From Pseudomonadota bacterium (GTDB lineage Bacteria; Pseudomonadota; Alphaproteobacteria; Rickettsiales; UBA6187), in the NCBI GenBank assembly GCA_027620075.1, contig JAQCEY010000003.1, positions 62,001 through 126,000 of the forward strand: a stretch of 64,000 nucleotides of DNA, written 5' to 3'. The notes beneath the pieces were generated by a model that saw only the letters and a list, made by a program, of their open reading frames with translations, was not told the origin of the DNA and did no database searches. Both the position numbers and the translations under genes were made by a program. Numbering within the stretch: the first letter of the stretch is position 1; every line of letters starts with the position of its first letter. Below, piece by piece: positions 54,841 through 62,794 of the stretch.

Positions 54841-54868
54841 GTCATCTCGGTCTACGGGTCGAGATGAC
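54841..54868. repeat. short REP-like palindrome
   Basis: GTCATCTCG (54841-54849) and CGAGATGAC (54860-54868), perfect 9-bp arms around ten bases. It shares the GTCATC/GATGAC ends of the larger element at 46707. Confidence 0.6.
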
Positions 54869-54890
54869 GACTTAAATCACAGGAGATGCA

Positions 54891-55592
54891 ATGATAAAAA
54901 TATATCCGTATGAAGAATTAGGCGGAATGGAAATATCATGGCTAAAGGCAAAATATCATTTTAGCTTTTCCAACTACCACAACCCTAAGCGTATGGGATT
55001 CGGCAAGCTACGTGTAATAAATGACGATATTGTACGGGCAGGTCAGGGCTTTGACACCCACCCACACCGTGATATGGAAATTATCACATATGTTAAAAAA
55101 GGTGCTATCACCCACAAAGACAGTAACGGAAACGAAGGCAAGACCGGTGCCGGTAACGTTCAGGTAATGAGTGCCGGTACGGGAATCAGGCATAGCGAGT
55201 TCAACTTTGAAAACGAGGATACTTACCTTTACCAGATATGGATAGAGCCTGAAGAAAAAGGAGTTGCCCCACGATGGGACGCGGCAGAGTTTCCTTCACA
55301 GCCTGATAATGACAACTTACAACTGCTGGTATCGGGACGCAAGGAAGACTCGGAAAAAGGAGCTTTATATATCCACCAACAGGCATCAATTTACGGAGGA
55401 CGTATAAAAGAAGGTAATACTCTTGAGCATCATATCCGCAATCAGATATATATTCTGGTATCAAATGGGCAGATAGAGATTGAAGGACAAAAGTTAAAAG
55501 AAGGTGACGGAGCTGAAATTACCGATAAAGAATCTATTTCAATAAGTGCTGTAAAAGACAGCGAAGTTCTTATTATTGACGTTCCGGAATAA
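54891..55592 (+). CDS. pirin family protein
   Basis: 233-aa bicupin. The N-terminal cupin carries the metal-binding His set in GFDTHPHRDMEIITY and TGIRHSEFN; the C-terminal cupin includes GRIKEGNTLEHHI. Bacterial pirins related to YhaK/YhhW include quercetin 2,3-dioxygenases and redox sensors. AGGAGATGC precedes the ATG. Confidence 0.88.
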   Translation: MIKIYPYEELGGMEISWLKAKYHFSFSNYHNPKRMGFGKLRVINDDIVRAGQGFDTHPHRDMEIITYVKKGAITHKDSNGNEGKTGAGNVQVMSAGTGIRHSEFNFENEDTYLYQIWIEPEEKGVAPRWDAAEFPSQPDNDNLQLLVSGRKEDSEKGALYIHQQASIYGGRIKEGNTLEHHIRNQIYILVSNGQIEIEGQKLKEGDGAEITDKESISISAVKDSEVLIIDVPE

Positions 55593-55611
55593 AATTTATA
55601 ATAAGTTCCGT

Positions 55612-55645
55612 GTTTAGATCCCCACCCTTGTGTGGGGATCTAAAC
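55612..55645. terminator. perfect 14-bp hairpin after the pirin gene
   Basis: GTTTAGATCCCCAC (55612-55625) and GTGGGGATCTAAAC (55632-55645) pair perfectly with a six-base loop. It lies between convergent genes and could stop transcripts from both, although the T run is weak (ATATTTTTAA at a distance). The GATCCCC core also recalls the REP-like element at 46707. Confidence 0.55.
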
Positions 55646-55656
55646 TAAACATATTT

Positions 55657-56001
55657 TTAACGTCCTTGTTCCCTATCATTATCACGCCTCTGCTGTTCTC
55701 TTGCAGCATGGCTTCCGCTCCTATCCGGAGTCACAATATTTGCACCAGTATCTCTATCAATATCTTGTGCTGCCTGACCTGCTCCTCTATCGATTCCGTC
55801 ATCAAGATCAGGTAAGAAAGGAGCCTGACCCGGTTGAATATTTACTAGTCGATCTACTCCCCTTTGAGGTAACGGAGGCGGGTTTTCAGGGTTACCTCGT
55901 CTTATCTGCTCCTCAGGAGTTCCGGGTTCTTCTGCTCTTGGTCTGACATTCCTTTGAGGCGATTCAGGCTCAGGTCGTCTTCTGTTATTTTCGTTATCCA
56001 C
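55657..56001 (-). CDS. Arg/Pro-rich disordered orphan protein
   Basis: 114 aa, made almost entirely of Arg, Pro, Glu, Asp, Gly and Gln (NNRRRPEPESPQRNVRPRAE, NPENPPPLPQRGVDRL), ending REQQRRDNDREQGR. No folded domain, signal peptide or membrane segment. Composition and Arg-rich tail resemble the frameshifted ORFs at 3593 and 17959; this copy is intact. Could be secreted, nucleic-acid-binding, or a phase of neutral decay. Confidence 0.5.
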   Translation of the reverse strand: MDNENNRRRPEPESPQRNVRPRAEEPGTPEEQIRRGNPENPPPLPQRGVDRLVNIQPGQAPFLPDLDDGIDRGAGQAAQDIDRDTGANIVTPDRSGSHAAREQQRRDNDREQGR

Positions 56002-56080
56002 TGTAAAACTCCTTGTTTATAATAAAAATATTAACTTTTTAACATCTTAACAAAAATAAACCTATTTTACAAGAGGCAGT

Positions 56081-56866
56081 TTATAATTGCAAAATTATCG
56101 GAGCGTGATCGGAAGGTTTTTCCCAATCTCTTGTTTGCGTTACTACATTATATGATAAAAGCCTGTCTTTTAAAGGAGAAGTCGTCCATATATGGTCAAG
56201 CCTTCTACCCCTGTCGGATTTTTTCCAGTCACGGTTACGGTAGCTCCACCAGCTATATGATTTTTCGTTATCGGGTATAAAGTGTCTTGCCGTATCTATC
56301 CAGCCGAATGTTTCCCTGAATCTATCAAGACCAACCCTTTCAGGTTCGGTATGGGAAACAACATTCCTAAGCTGCCTACTTGACCAGACATCATGCTCCA
56401 TAGGAGCTATGTTAAAGTCACCCAATATTATTATTTTGTCTGTTTTTTTGCGGTTTGATGTAAACCACCTGTTCATGTAATCAACAAAATCCAGTTTGAA
56501 TTTATATTTAGGATTAATATTAACATCAGGTTCATCACCACCGGCAGGTATATAAAAATTATGCAATTCTATCCCGTCAGGCAGCATAGTTGAGATGTGC
56601 CTTGAGTCAAAAGAACCTGCCATATTCTGTTTATCAACTCCCGCAAGTGGTATCTTGGATAATATGGCAACACCGTTATAGCTTTTCTCACCCCTGAACA
56701 ATATATGTTCATACCCTATTTTTTTTATTGCCTTAACAGGAAATGACTCATCTACCACCTTTGTTTCCTGCAAACATAATATGTCCGGATTATGGAGCCT
56801 AGTAAATTCCTCCACTTGTTTTATCCTGAGCCTGACCGAATTAATATTCCAACTGGCTATTTTCAT
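56081..56866 (-). CDS. xthA: exodeoxyribonuclease III
   Basis: AP endonuclease/3' exonuclease for base excision repair. 261 aa: IASWNINSVRLR, LCLQETKV, the LGDFNIAP Asp/Asn pair, and SDHAPIIL with the catalytic His. Last gene of a three-gene run with two lipoprotein genes. Confidence 0.93.
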   Translation of the reverse strand: MKIASWNINSVRLRIKQVEEFTRLHNPDILCLQETKVVDESFPVKAIKKIGYEHILFRGEKSYNGVAILSKIPLAGVDKQNMAGSFDSRHISTMLPDGIELHNFYIPAGGDEPDVNINPKYKFKLDFVDYMNRWFTSNRKKTDKIIILGDFNIAPMEHDVWSSRQLRNVVSHTEPERVGLDRFRETFGWIDTARHFIPDNEKSYSWWSYRNRDWKKSDRGRRLDHIWTTSPLKDRLLSYNVVTQTRDWEKPSDHAPIILQL

Positions 56867-56888
56867 AATTTACTACTGATTTTATAGG

Positions 56889-57791
56889 TTATCCCTGAGT
56901 GTCTCTTTCTAAAAGCTGTAAGTTATTCCATGCTTTTTCATAGTGGGACGAGCTGGCTGAAAGTGCCTTAGCAAGATAGACTTTTGCCAATTCCTTGTCA
57001 TTCGCCATACTTGCATAAAAACCAAGATTATTCATAACTTCGGCTTCGGAAAAATATCTTTCCAATATTACCTTAGCCATATTATGCTCTCCTGCCAGAC
57101 CGTACAATAACGCAAGGTTAAGCTCTATTCTTTTTCTTTTTTCATCATCGCTTTGGTCAACAAGTGACACCGATTTTTCCAATATATCCTTACCACGCTT
57201 ATAATCTCCGCCAAACGCAAGTGACAAACCTATATTATTCAATACGGTAGGATTATGTCCGTTATTTTTTATAGCAAGGTTATAATATTCCATCGACTCT
57301 TCAATATGTCCCTTTAAGGCATATATAACACCAAGTGCGTTTACGGCTTTCCACCTAGTATCGTCAAGGCTTACGACTTGACTGAGTATTTCAACTGCTG
57401 CCTGAAATTTTCCCAACACCAGATTGCACAAGCCCTTACCTTCGCTAGCGACAATATTTGCGGCATCGTTATTCAATATCCTGTCATATATGTTTATTGC
57501 CTTTCCGCAATTGCCGGTAAGCCTCAAAGCCTCGGCATAATATAACAGGCTTTCACTGCTGCTGTTTTCATTGATAAGTTTATCATACAGCGTTACGGCT
57601 TTTGGGTAGTCACCCTGTTTATAAAGGTCGTCAGCTTGTTTCAAGGAGTCAAAATTACTATTATTATCCTCTTTCTTATTACTTTTATTAAATGCCATAT
57701 TATCGCCGTTAATATAGCTATAGCCGGAACATCCTGCTAAAAAGACGGTAAGTAATGTTATGTGTAAGAACACATTGAGTGATTTAAGCAT
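56889..57791 (-). CDS. TPR lipoprotein (TadD-like)
   Basis: 300 aa: lipobox VFLAGC (Cys21), then TPR repeats from about 50 to 290 (ADDLYKQGDYPKAVTLYDKL, NPTVLNNIGLSLAFGGDYKR). TadD-like lipoproteins help assemble Flp/Tad pili, but no tad locus is in view; a general envelope scaffold is as likely. It lies 14 bases after a Gln/Tyr-rich lipoprotein gene. Confidence 0.75.
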   Translation of the reverse strand: MLKSLNVFLHITLLTVFLAGCSGYSYINGDNMAFNKSNKKEDNNSNFDSLKQADDLYKQGDYPKAVTLYDKLINENSSSESLLYYAEALRLTGNCGKAINIYDRILNNDAANIVASEGKGLCNLVLGKFQAAVEILSQVVSLDDTRWKAVNALGVIYALKGHIEESMEYYNLAIKNNGHNPTVLNNIGLSLAFGGDYKRGKDILEKSVSLVDQSDDEKRKRIELNLALLYGLAGEHNMAKVILERYFSEAEVMNNLGFYASMANDKELAKVYLAKALSASSSHYEKAWNNLQLLERDTQG

Positions 57792-57805
57792 GATATCAAT
57801 AATTC

Positions 57806-58318
57806 CTAATCAAAATATATAGGATAATCATACTGCTCCGAATTGTAAGGGTCAACCTTTCTCGGAGGCGGCAGCTTTTTATCCTGATTCAGGTAGTAAT
57901 AACTGCTATTATCCGCATCAGGATCGTATTTGGGATATCTTGTTCCGTAATTAGCGTCATTATCCTGAGGGTAGGGGGCAGATTGCTGATTATATTGCTG
58001 ATTTGGATTGTAATATTGCTGCTGCGGCTGAACAGGAGCCGATTGATACCCTCGTAGCGGCGGCACATAATCGGCATCGTTGTCCTGAGGATAAGCATAT
58101 TGCTGATTATATTGTTGTTTGTTGTACTCATTAGCACGCTGCTGCCTGTCAAAAATATTGGCTCTCCAGTCTTTTGACAGAGTATCCGAATCATACTTAC
58201 TTTTAGGCACTGTAATATCAGGTCTCGCACAGGAGGTTGTTGCGGTCAAGACAAGCAAAATGGCAAATTTTTGCCATTTCATAAGCATTTTACTTTGAGT
58301 AAAAAAACTATTTTGCAT
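57806..58318 (-). CDS. Gln/Tyr/Asn-rich lipoprotein with internal repeats
   Basis: 170 aa; lipobox TATTSC (Cys30). The mature chain is low-complexity, with two copies of a unit like NQQYNQQ.AYPQDNDA.Y (about residues 68-84 and 107-125). AAGGAAAAG precedes the ATG at 58318; an ATG 12 codons inside would give a more standard signal peptide. Prion-like composition suggests a flexible surface or periplasmic protein. First gene of the run ending in xthA. Confidence 0.65.
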   Translation of the reverse strand: MQNSFFTQSKMLMKWQKFAILLVLTATTSCARPDITVPKSKYDSDTLSKDWRANIFDRQQRANEYNKQQYNQQYAYPQDNDADYVPPLRGYQSAPVQPQQQYYNPNQQYNQQSAPYPQDNDANYGTRYPKYDPDADNSSYYYLNQDKKLPPPRKVDPYNSEQYDYPIYFD

Positions 58319-58530
58319 CTTTTCCTTGCTACAATTTAATATATAATTAAAATATTTTCGCTAAAAAACTCGACAATTAAAAATATGGGGTCAAAAAGGA
58401 TAAAAACTATATTTTTAGTAAAATAAATTTTTAAAACGTTTAATATAACATTTCTATATAAAGTCAAAGAGAAAAATGTTTATTTTTCAAAAATATTGCC
58501 TAACTTAAGACCCCTGAAAAGAACTCATTA

Positions 58531-59289
58531 TCAATCAATAATGAATTGTGCATTCACATTAGCGGTTATAGTAAGCTCTCCCAAAGCAATAGTTCCCCCT
58601 GAAGACTCGGCATCCATTGACATTGCCATCATTCTCATGTGAGGCTGAGGTTGTACGGGAGAATTATATAAACTTGCGTTTATTCTGTATGGCTTACCTA
58701 TAGAAACCCCTAAAGATTCAGCTATTGCCTCGGCATTCTTTTTAGCATCTTTTGCTGCCATTAGTTGTGCTTTCTTTTGTAGCTCATCAAATTTTGAGGA
58801 GGCGAAATTCACATTGTTTATATTTGTAACACCGGCATCTATTGCTTCTTCCAGTAGTGCCTCAAGCTTATCTGTTTCCTTTAATTTTACCGCAATACCT
58901 TTTTGGGTCTCAAAATGGCTGAAAACCTGCGTATTACAATTCTGATTGTCGGAAGGCACGAATCTGTCATTATTATTACACCTTACATATGTATATACGG
59001 GATTCACATTTATAAAATTGGTCTGGATATTTTTTTCTTCTATTTGAAGCTTGTTTTTCATGGCTTTTAAAAGTTTATCTGCCACTTCATCATTTTGTTT
59101 TTGTGCCTCTTTTAGGGACTTATCATTTTTTCGGATAGTAAAAGAAACATGAATTTCATCAGGCACAACCTGAACTTCAGCCTTACCGTTTACAGAAATA
59201 AGATTATAATCCTCTCCATCAGAATCGGCATATGCTTTTGAAAATAATGTAAACGATATAAAAAAAACTAATATGTACCTTAATGACAT
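58531..59289 (-). CDS. SIMPL domain (DUF541) periplasmic protein
   Basis: 252 aa from ATG 59287-59289, chosen for its AGGGGAAGAGC ribosome binding site; the frame itself is open 24 codons further. Signal peptide ends near AYA. The domain has ISVNGKAEVQVVPDEIHVSF, AKDAKKNAEAIAESLGV and ITANVNAQFII, typical of SIMPL/YggE-type proteins linked with oxidative-stress resistance. Two Cys at the middle (CNNNDRF, NCNTQ). It follows murJ. Confidence 0.85.
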   Translation of the reverse strand: MSLRYILVFFISFTLFSKAYADSDGEDYNLISVNGKAEVQVVPDEIHVSFTIRKNDKSLKEAQKQNDEVADKLLKAMKNKLQIEEKNIQTNFINVNPVYTYVRCNNNDRFVPSDNQNCNTQVFSHFETQKGIAVKLKETDKLEALLEEAIDAGVTNINNVNFASSKFDELQKKAQLMAAKDAKKNAEAIAESLGVSIGKPYRINASLYNSPVQPQPHMRMMAMSMDAESSGGTIALGELTITANVNAQFIID

Positions 59290-59361
59290 GCTCTTCCCCT
59301 GTTTTATAATTTTGCGTTTAAAATAGTACCGTATATATAAATTTTCAATTACAATTATCAT

Positions 59362-60900
59362 TTATCCCTTTAATAATCTCCTAAAGTCACTCGGTCTTAC
59401 GCATTTGGTGATGTACGAGACTATAAAGAAAGCTAGAATACCGCTTATTATCAGTCCGCTAAGTGCGATAAATTTTTGCATAAAAACGCCGGAAAGATAA
59501 CTGCCCATAAAGCCCTGCATATAAAAAAGCATTACACCCATAACCGCAGAAGACAGCAACACTTTAAGCAACCTTATATTCAAACTCCTGTCAGCTTTAT
59601 AAAGCCCTCTTTTTATTAAGATACCGCAAAGTAACGATGTATTGAGCCATGATGAAAACGAGGTTGCAACCGCAAGCCCTACATGCCCTATATATCTTAT
59701 CAGTATCAGGCTTATGGTAACATTTGCCACCAGACATATTGCAGCGATTTTTACAGGTGTCTTCGTATCTCCGTTAGCGAAGAAAGAGGGCAAAAATATC
59801 TTTATCATAACAAAGGCAGGCAGCCCTACTGCATACGCTATCAGTGCCGCAGAGGTTGCTTTTGTTTCCTCCGCCCCGAACTGCCCCCTTTCAAACATGA
59901 CCGATATCAAAGGCTCGGCAATTATCATTAATGCCAACGCCGCAGGTATGGTAAATATCATTACTATTTCCAAAGCTCTGTTTTGCGTATTTATCGCCTC
60001 ATCTAATTTTTTACCCTTTATCTGGCGTGAAAGCATAGGCAATAAGGCAGTTCCCATAGCCGTACCTATTATAGCAAGCGGAAACTGAACCAACCTGTCG
60101 GCATAATAAAGGTAGGAAACCGCTCCTGCCATAGTTGTTGCGATAACGGTATTTATCCATAGATTTATCTGTGTAACTCCACCGCCTATAATCCCCGGAA
60201 CCATTCTTTTTAGAAGAATTTTCACGTCATCATCTAATTTCGGCAATGAAAGATATATCCTTGCACCGTTTTTATATGCGGCAACGCCCACCCACAAAAA
60301 CTGTATCACACCAGACACCATAACTGCCCAAGCAAGTGCATGTGCGGGAGTGTCGGTATATTTAGCCACCACCAAAAGGGCAAATATACAGCATATATTA
60401 AGCCATATGGGTGCAGATGCGGCAACGGCGAACTTACCGAAACTATTTAGCACGCCGCTAAATAGGGACATCAGGGAAATAAACAGTAAATACGGAAAAA
60501 CTATCCTGCCGAACTGTACTGTTACATCGAATTTTTCCGCATCGTCTAAAAAGCCGGGGGCAAGCACATGCATAACCGCAGGCATGAATATCTGCATAAT
60601 TATGGTCAGACACAATAATATGAAGAACATGAAAGAAAGGACGTGGCTTGCAAAGCTTACCGCTTCATCTTTGCCTTTTTCTTCCAGCTTTCCGGCAAAC
60701 AGTGGAACAAATGCGGCATTGAACGCTCCTTCTGCCGACAGAGTCCTAAAAAAATTAGGCAGACGAAATGCGACAAAGAAGGCATCAGCTAAGAACCCCG
60801 CCCCTAATACGGACGCTATTAATATATCCCTGATATATCCTAGTATCCTTGAGCAAAGGGTGAATCCTCCCACTGTAAAAGCTGATTTGAATAATGACAT
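59362..60900 (-). CDS. murJ: lipid II flippase MurJ
   Basis: Flips lipid II across the inner membrane. 512 aa with about 14 helices; conserved GFTLCSRILGYIRDILIASV, FFVAFRLPNFFRTLSAEGAF and the helix-7-to-9 motif YYADRLVQFPLAIIGTA. Together with murC and uppP it completes the murein-precursor genes here. Confidence 0.95.
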   Translation of the reverse strand: MSLFKSAFTVGGFTLCSRILGYIRDILIASVLGAGFLADAFFVAFRLPNFFRTLSAEGAFNAAFVPLFAGKLEEKGKDEAVSFASHVLSFMFFILLCLTIIMQIFMPAVMHVLAPGFLDDAEKFDVTVQFGRIVFPYLLFISLMSLFSGVLNSFGKFAVAASAPIWLNICCIFALLVVAKYTDTPAHALAWAVMVSGVIQFLWVGVAAYKNGARIYLSLPKLDDDVKILLKRMVPGIIGGGVTQINLWINTVIATTMAGAVSYLYYADRLVQFPLAIIGTAMGTALLPMLSRQIKGKKLDEAINTQNRALEIVMIFTIPAALALMIIAEPLISVMFERGQFGAEETKATSAALIAYAVGLPAFVMIKIFLPSFFANGDTKTPVKIAAICLVANVTISLILIRYIGHVGLAVATSFSSWLNTSLLCGILIKRGLYKADRSLNIRLLKVLLSSAVMGVMLFYMQGFMGSYLSGVFMQKFIALSGLIISGILAFFIVSYITKCVRPSDFRRLLKG

Positions 60901-60919
60901 AACTTATTATTTTTTATTT

Positions 60920-60944
60920 CCGCTATAATTTTGTTCTACTAAAA
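60920..60944. repeat. partial REP-like element
   Basis: CGCTATAATTTTGTTCTACT followed by AAAAT repeats the left part of the element at 61014-61041 (CACTATAATTTTGCTCTACT then AGCAAAAT), with decay of the right half. It lies just upstream of murJ. Confidence 0.5.
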
Positions 60945-61009
60945 TAAAGTAACTTTGAATTTAATTTACTTCTCGTGTCAAAAAAGTTTCCTAACTTTTT
61001 AGAATGTGG

Positions 61010-61052
61010 ATTCCACTATAATTTTGCTCTACTAGCAAAATTCGTGGAATGA
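61010..61052. repeat. REP-like palindromic element, second full copy
   Basis: ATTCCAC (61010-61016) pairs with GTGGAAT (61044-61050); inside, ATTTTGCT and AGCAAAAT pair around CTACT. The layout CTATAATTTTGC...GCAAAATTCGTGGAATGACA matches the 3' half of the element at 46707-46790. Confidence 0.65.
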
Positions 61053-61166
61053 CAAAATATATATTCGCAAAAAGACACTTTAAAACAAATACTCGCTTCA
61101 CAGTCCGCTGGCAATTAAAAATATAACGTGATATATAGTTCTTCAAATTGATAAGGGAAATAATAT

Positions 61167-62126
61167 ATGGTTACGGCATTACAGATAATCGGCGGACTTG
61201 TTCTATTATTTATAGGCGGAGAGATTCTGGTTCGTGGGGCTGTAGCTTTGGCAAAAGATTTGGGTCTTTCGGCATTTATTATCGGTCTTACGGTGGTAGC
61301 CTACGGCACATCAAGCCCTGAGCTTGTAATAAGCGTGCAATCGGCTTTGGATAACCACCCCGATATTGCACTGGGCAACGTAATAGGAAGTAATATAAGC
61401 AATATATTATGCGTTATAGGATTAACGGCTCTTATCTGTCCGATTGCTATAGATAAAAAAGAAAGCGGTTTTGACGGCAAGATTATGCTTGGGGTCACAG
61501 CCTTACTAACCGCCTTATGCTTCCTTGGAATGTTAAATATAATATCGGCAGTAATATTCTTAGGAACGTTGGTAGGCTATACGTATTTTATTTTTCATAA
61601 TGAAAAAAAGAAAAAAAGACAGCAGAAATTATCCGAAGATACAACCGCAGAGATTGAAGAGCAGTTAAAAGTAAGCCTGAGCCGATGGCAGGCTATAGCC
61701 TTTTGTATTGGCGGAATAATCCTTCTTATGCTGGGTGGCGATACTCTTATAACAGGTGCTGTTACCTTAGCGAAAATGGCGGGTTTATCCGAAGCGGTTA
61801 TCGGCGTTACCCTTATTGCTATGGGAGGCTCCGCTCCTGAGCTTATAACCTCTGTGGTAGCCGCATTTCATAAAAAATCCGATATAGCACTCGGTAACAT
61901 AATCGGCAGCAATTTGTTCAACATACTTGGCATACTGGGAATCACCACTGCACTTAGTCCTATTGAAGTGGCTCCTAAATTTTTAGAACAGGACTTACCT
62001 ATCCTTGCGTTAACTACCGTTGCCCTACTGGCTGTTATGCTTATGCGTCCTGTCATTTCAAGGTTTGCAGGGTGTTTATTCTTTGCAGGATATATAGGTT
62101 ATTTAGGATTGCAGTTTTATAGTTGA
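61167..62126 (+). CDS. calcium/sodium antiporter (CaCA, YrbG-like)
   Basis: 319 aa, about ten helices in two inverted alpha repeats: GTSSPELVISVQSAL with GNVIGSNISNILCVIG, and MGGSAPELITSVVAA with GNIIGSNLFNILGILG. These repeats bind Na+ and Ca2+. The central cytoplasmic loop is Lys-rich (EKKKKRQQKL). AAGGGAAATAA precedes the start. Confidence 0.9.
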   Translation: MVTALQIIGGLVLLFIGGEILVRGAVALAKDLGLSAFIIGLTVVAYGTSSPELVISVQSALDNHPDIALGNVIGSNISNILCVIGLTALICPIAIDKKESGFDGKIMLGVTALLTALCFLGMLNIISAVIFLGTLVGYTYFIFHNEKKKKRQQKLSEDTTAEIEEQLKVSLSRWQAIAFCIGGIILLMLGGDTLITGAVTLAKMAGLSEAVIGVTLIAMGGSAPELITSVVAAFHKKSDIALGNIIGSNLFNILGILGITTALSPIEVAPKFLEQDLPILALTTVALLAVMLMRPVISRFAGCLFFAGYIGYLGLQFYS

Positions 62127-62175
62127 TGTATGTCATGGAAGAACTTGTTTCATCACCTCTAACGTGACAAAGAAG

Positions 62176-62200
62176 ATACTGAAATAAATTCAGTATGACA
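62176..62200. repeat. short CTGAA palindrome ending in ATGACA
   Basis: ATACTGAA and TTCAGTAT pair around ATAAA, followed by GACAAA. Same type of ending (ATGACA) as the REP-like elements, placed between the CaCA and TRAP genes. Confidence 0.5.
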
Positions 62201-62284
62201 AAAATTCTGTTTCTTGAACACTCCTGAAAAAACAGTTTCAAAATATTGTGGCTAAACCTAAAAAAATATTTATAATCCGCAGGC

Positions 62285-62794
62285 ATGCAGAAATTATTAA
62301 AACTCTCATGTACTATTGACAGCACAAACCGCACTATAGGCAGGTTATTTTCATGGCTGGCACTTGCTATGGTTTTGTTGATGTTCTTTAATGTAATTAG
62401 CCGTTATGTGTTAAACATAAACCTTGTATGGCAGCAGGAGCTTGTGGGCTTCATGCATGCTATTTTATTTTTGGCGACTGCCGGTTATACCCTGCTTGAT
62501 GATAAACATGTGCGTGTCGATGTATTATATCAGCAACTAAATAAACGTAAAAAAGCCGTAGTTGAACTTGTTGGTACTATAATATTCTTATTTCCCGTAT
62601 GCTTTGCCGTCAGTTATTTTTCATTCGAGTTTATTTCAAGTTCATGGGAGATAAAAGAATCCTCGTCCGAATATAACGGTATGCCGGGAGTATTCTTTTT
62701 AAAATCGTTTATCTGGGTATTTTGTTTTACAATTTTCACGCAGGGAATTTCGACCATCTGTAAATCAATTATTACTTTACAGGAGAAGGAATGA
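62285..62794 (+). CDS. TRAP transporter small membrane subunit (DctQ)
   Basis: 169 aa, four helices (TM starts near 22, 56, 92 and 138); NVISRYVLNINLVWQQELVGF is the DctQ signature. It joins with DctM and a periplasmic binding protein to import carboxylates using a sodium gradient. No binding-protein gene lies upstream in the window. It overlaps dctM by the ATGA of its stop. Confidence 0.88.
   Translation: MQKLLKLSCTIDSTNRTIGRLFSWLALAMVLLMFFNVISRYVLNINLVWQQELVGFMHAILFLATAGYTLLDDKHVRVDVLYQQLNKRKKAVVELVGTIIFLFPVCFAVSYFSFEFISSSWEIKESSSEYNGMPGVFFLKSFIWVFCFTIFTQGISTICKSIITLQEKE

Noticed and set aside
55612..55645. Riboswitch upstream of the 55657 gene
   Set aside because: A simple hairpin between convergent gene ends; position and structure fit a terminator or repeat, not an aptamer.
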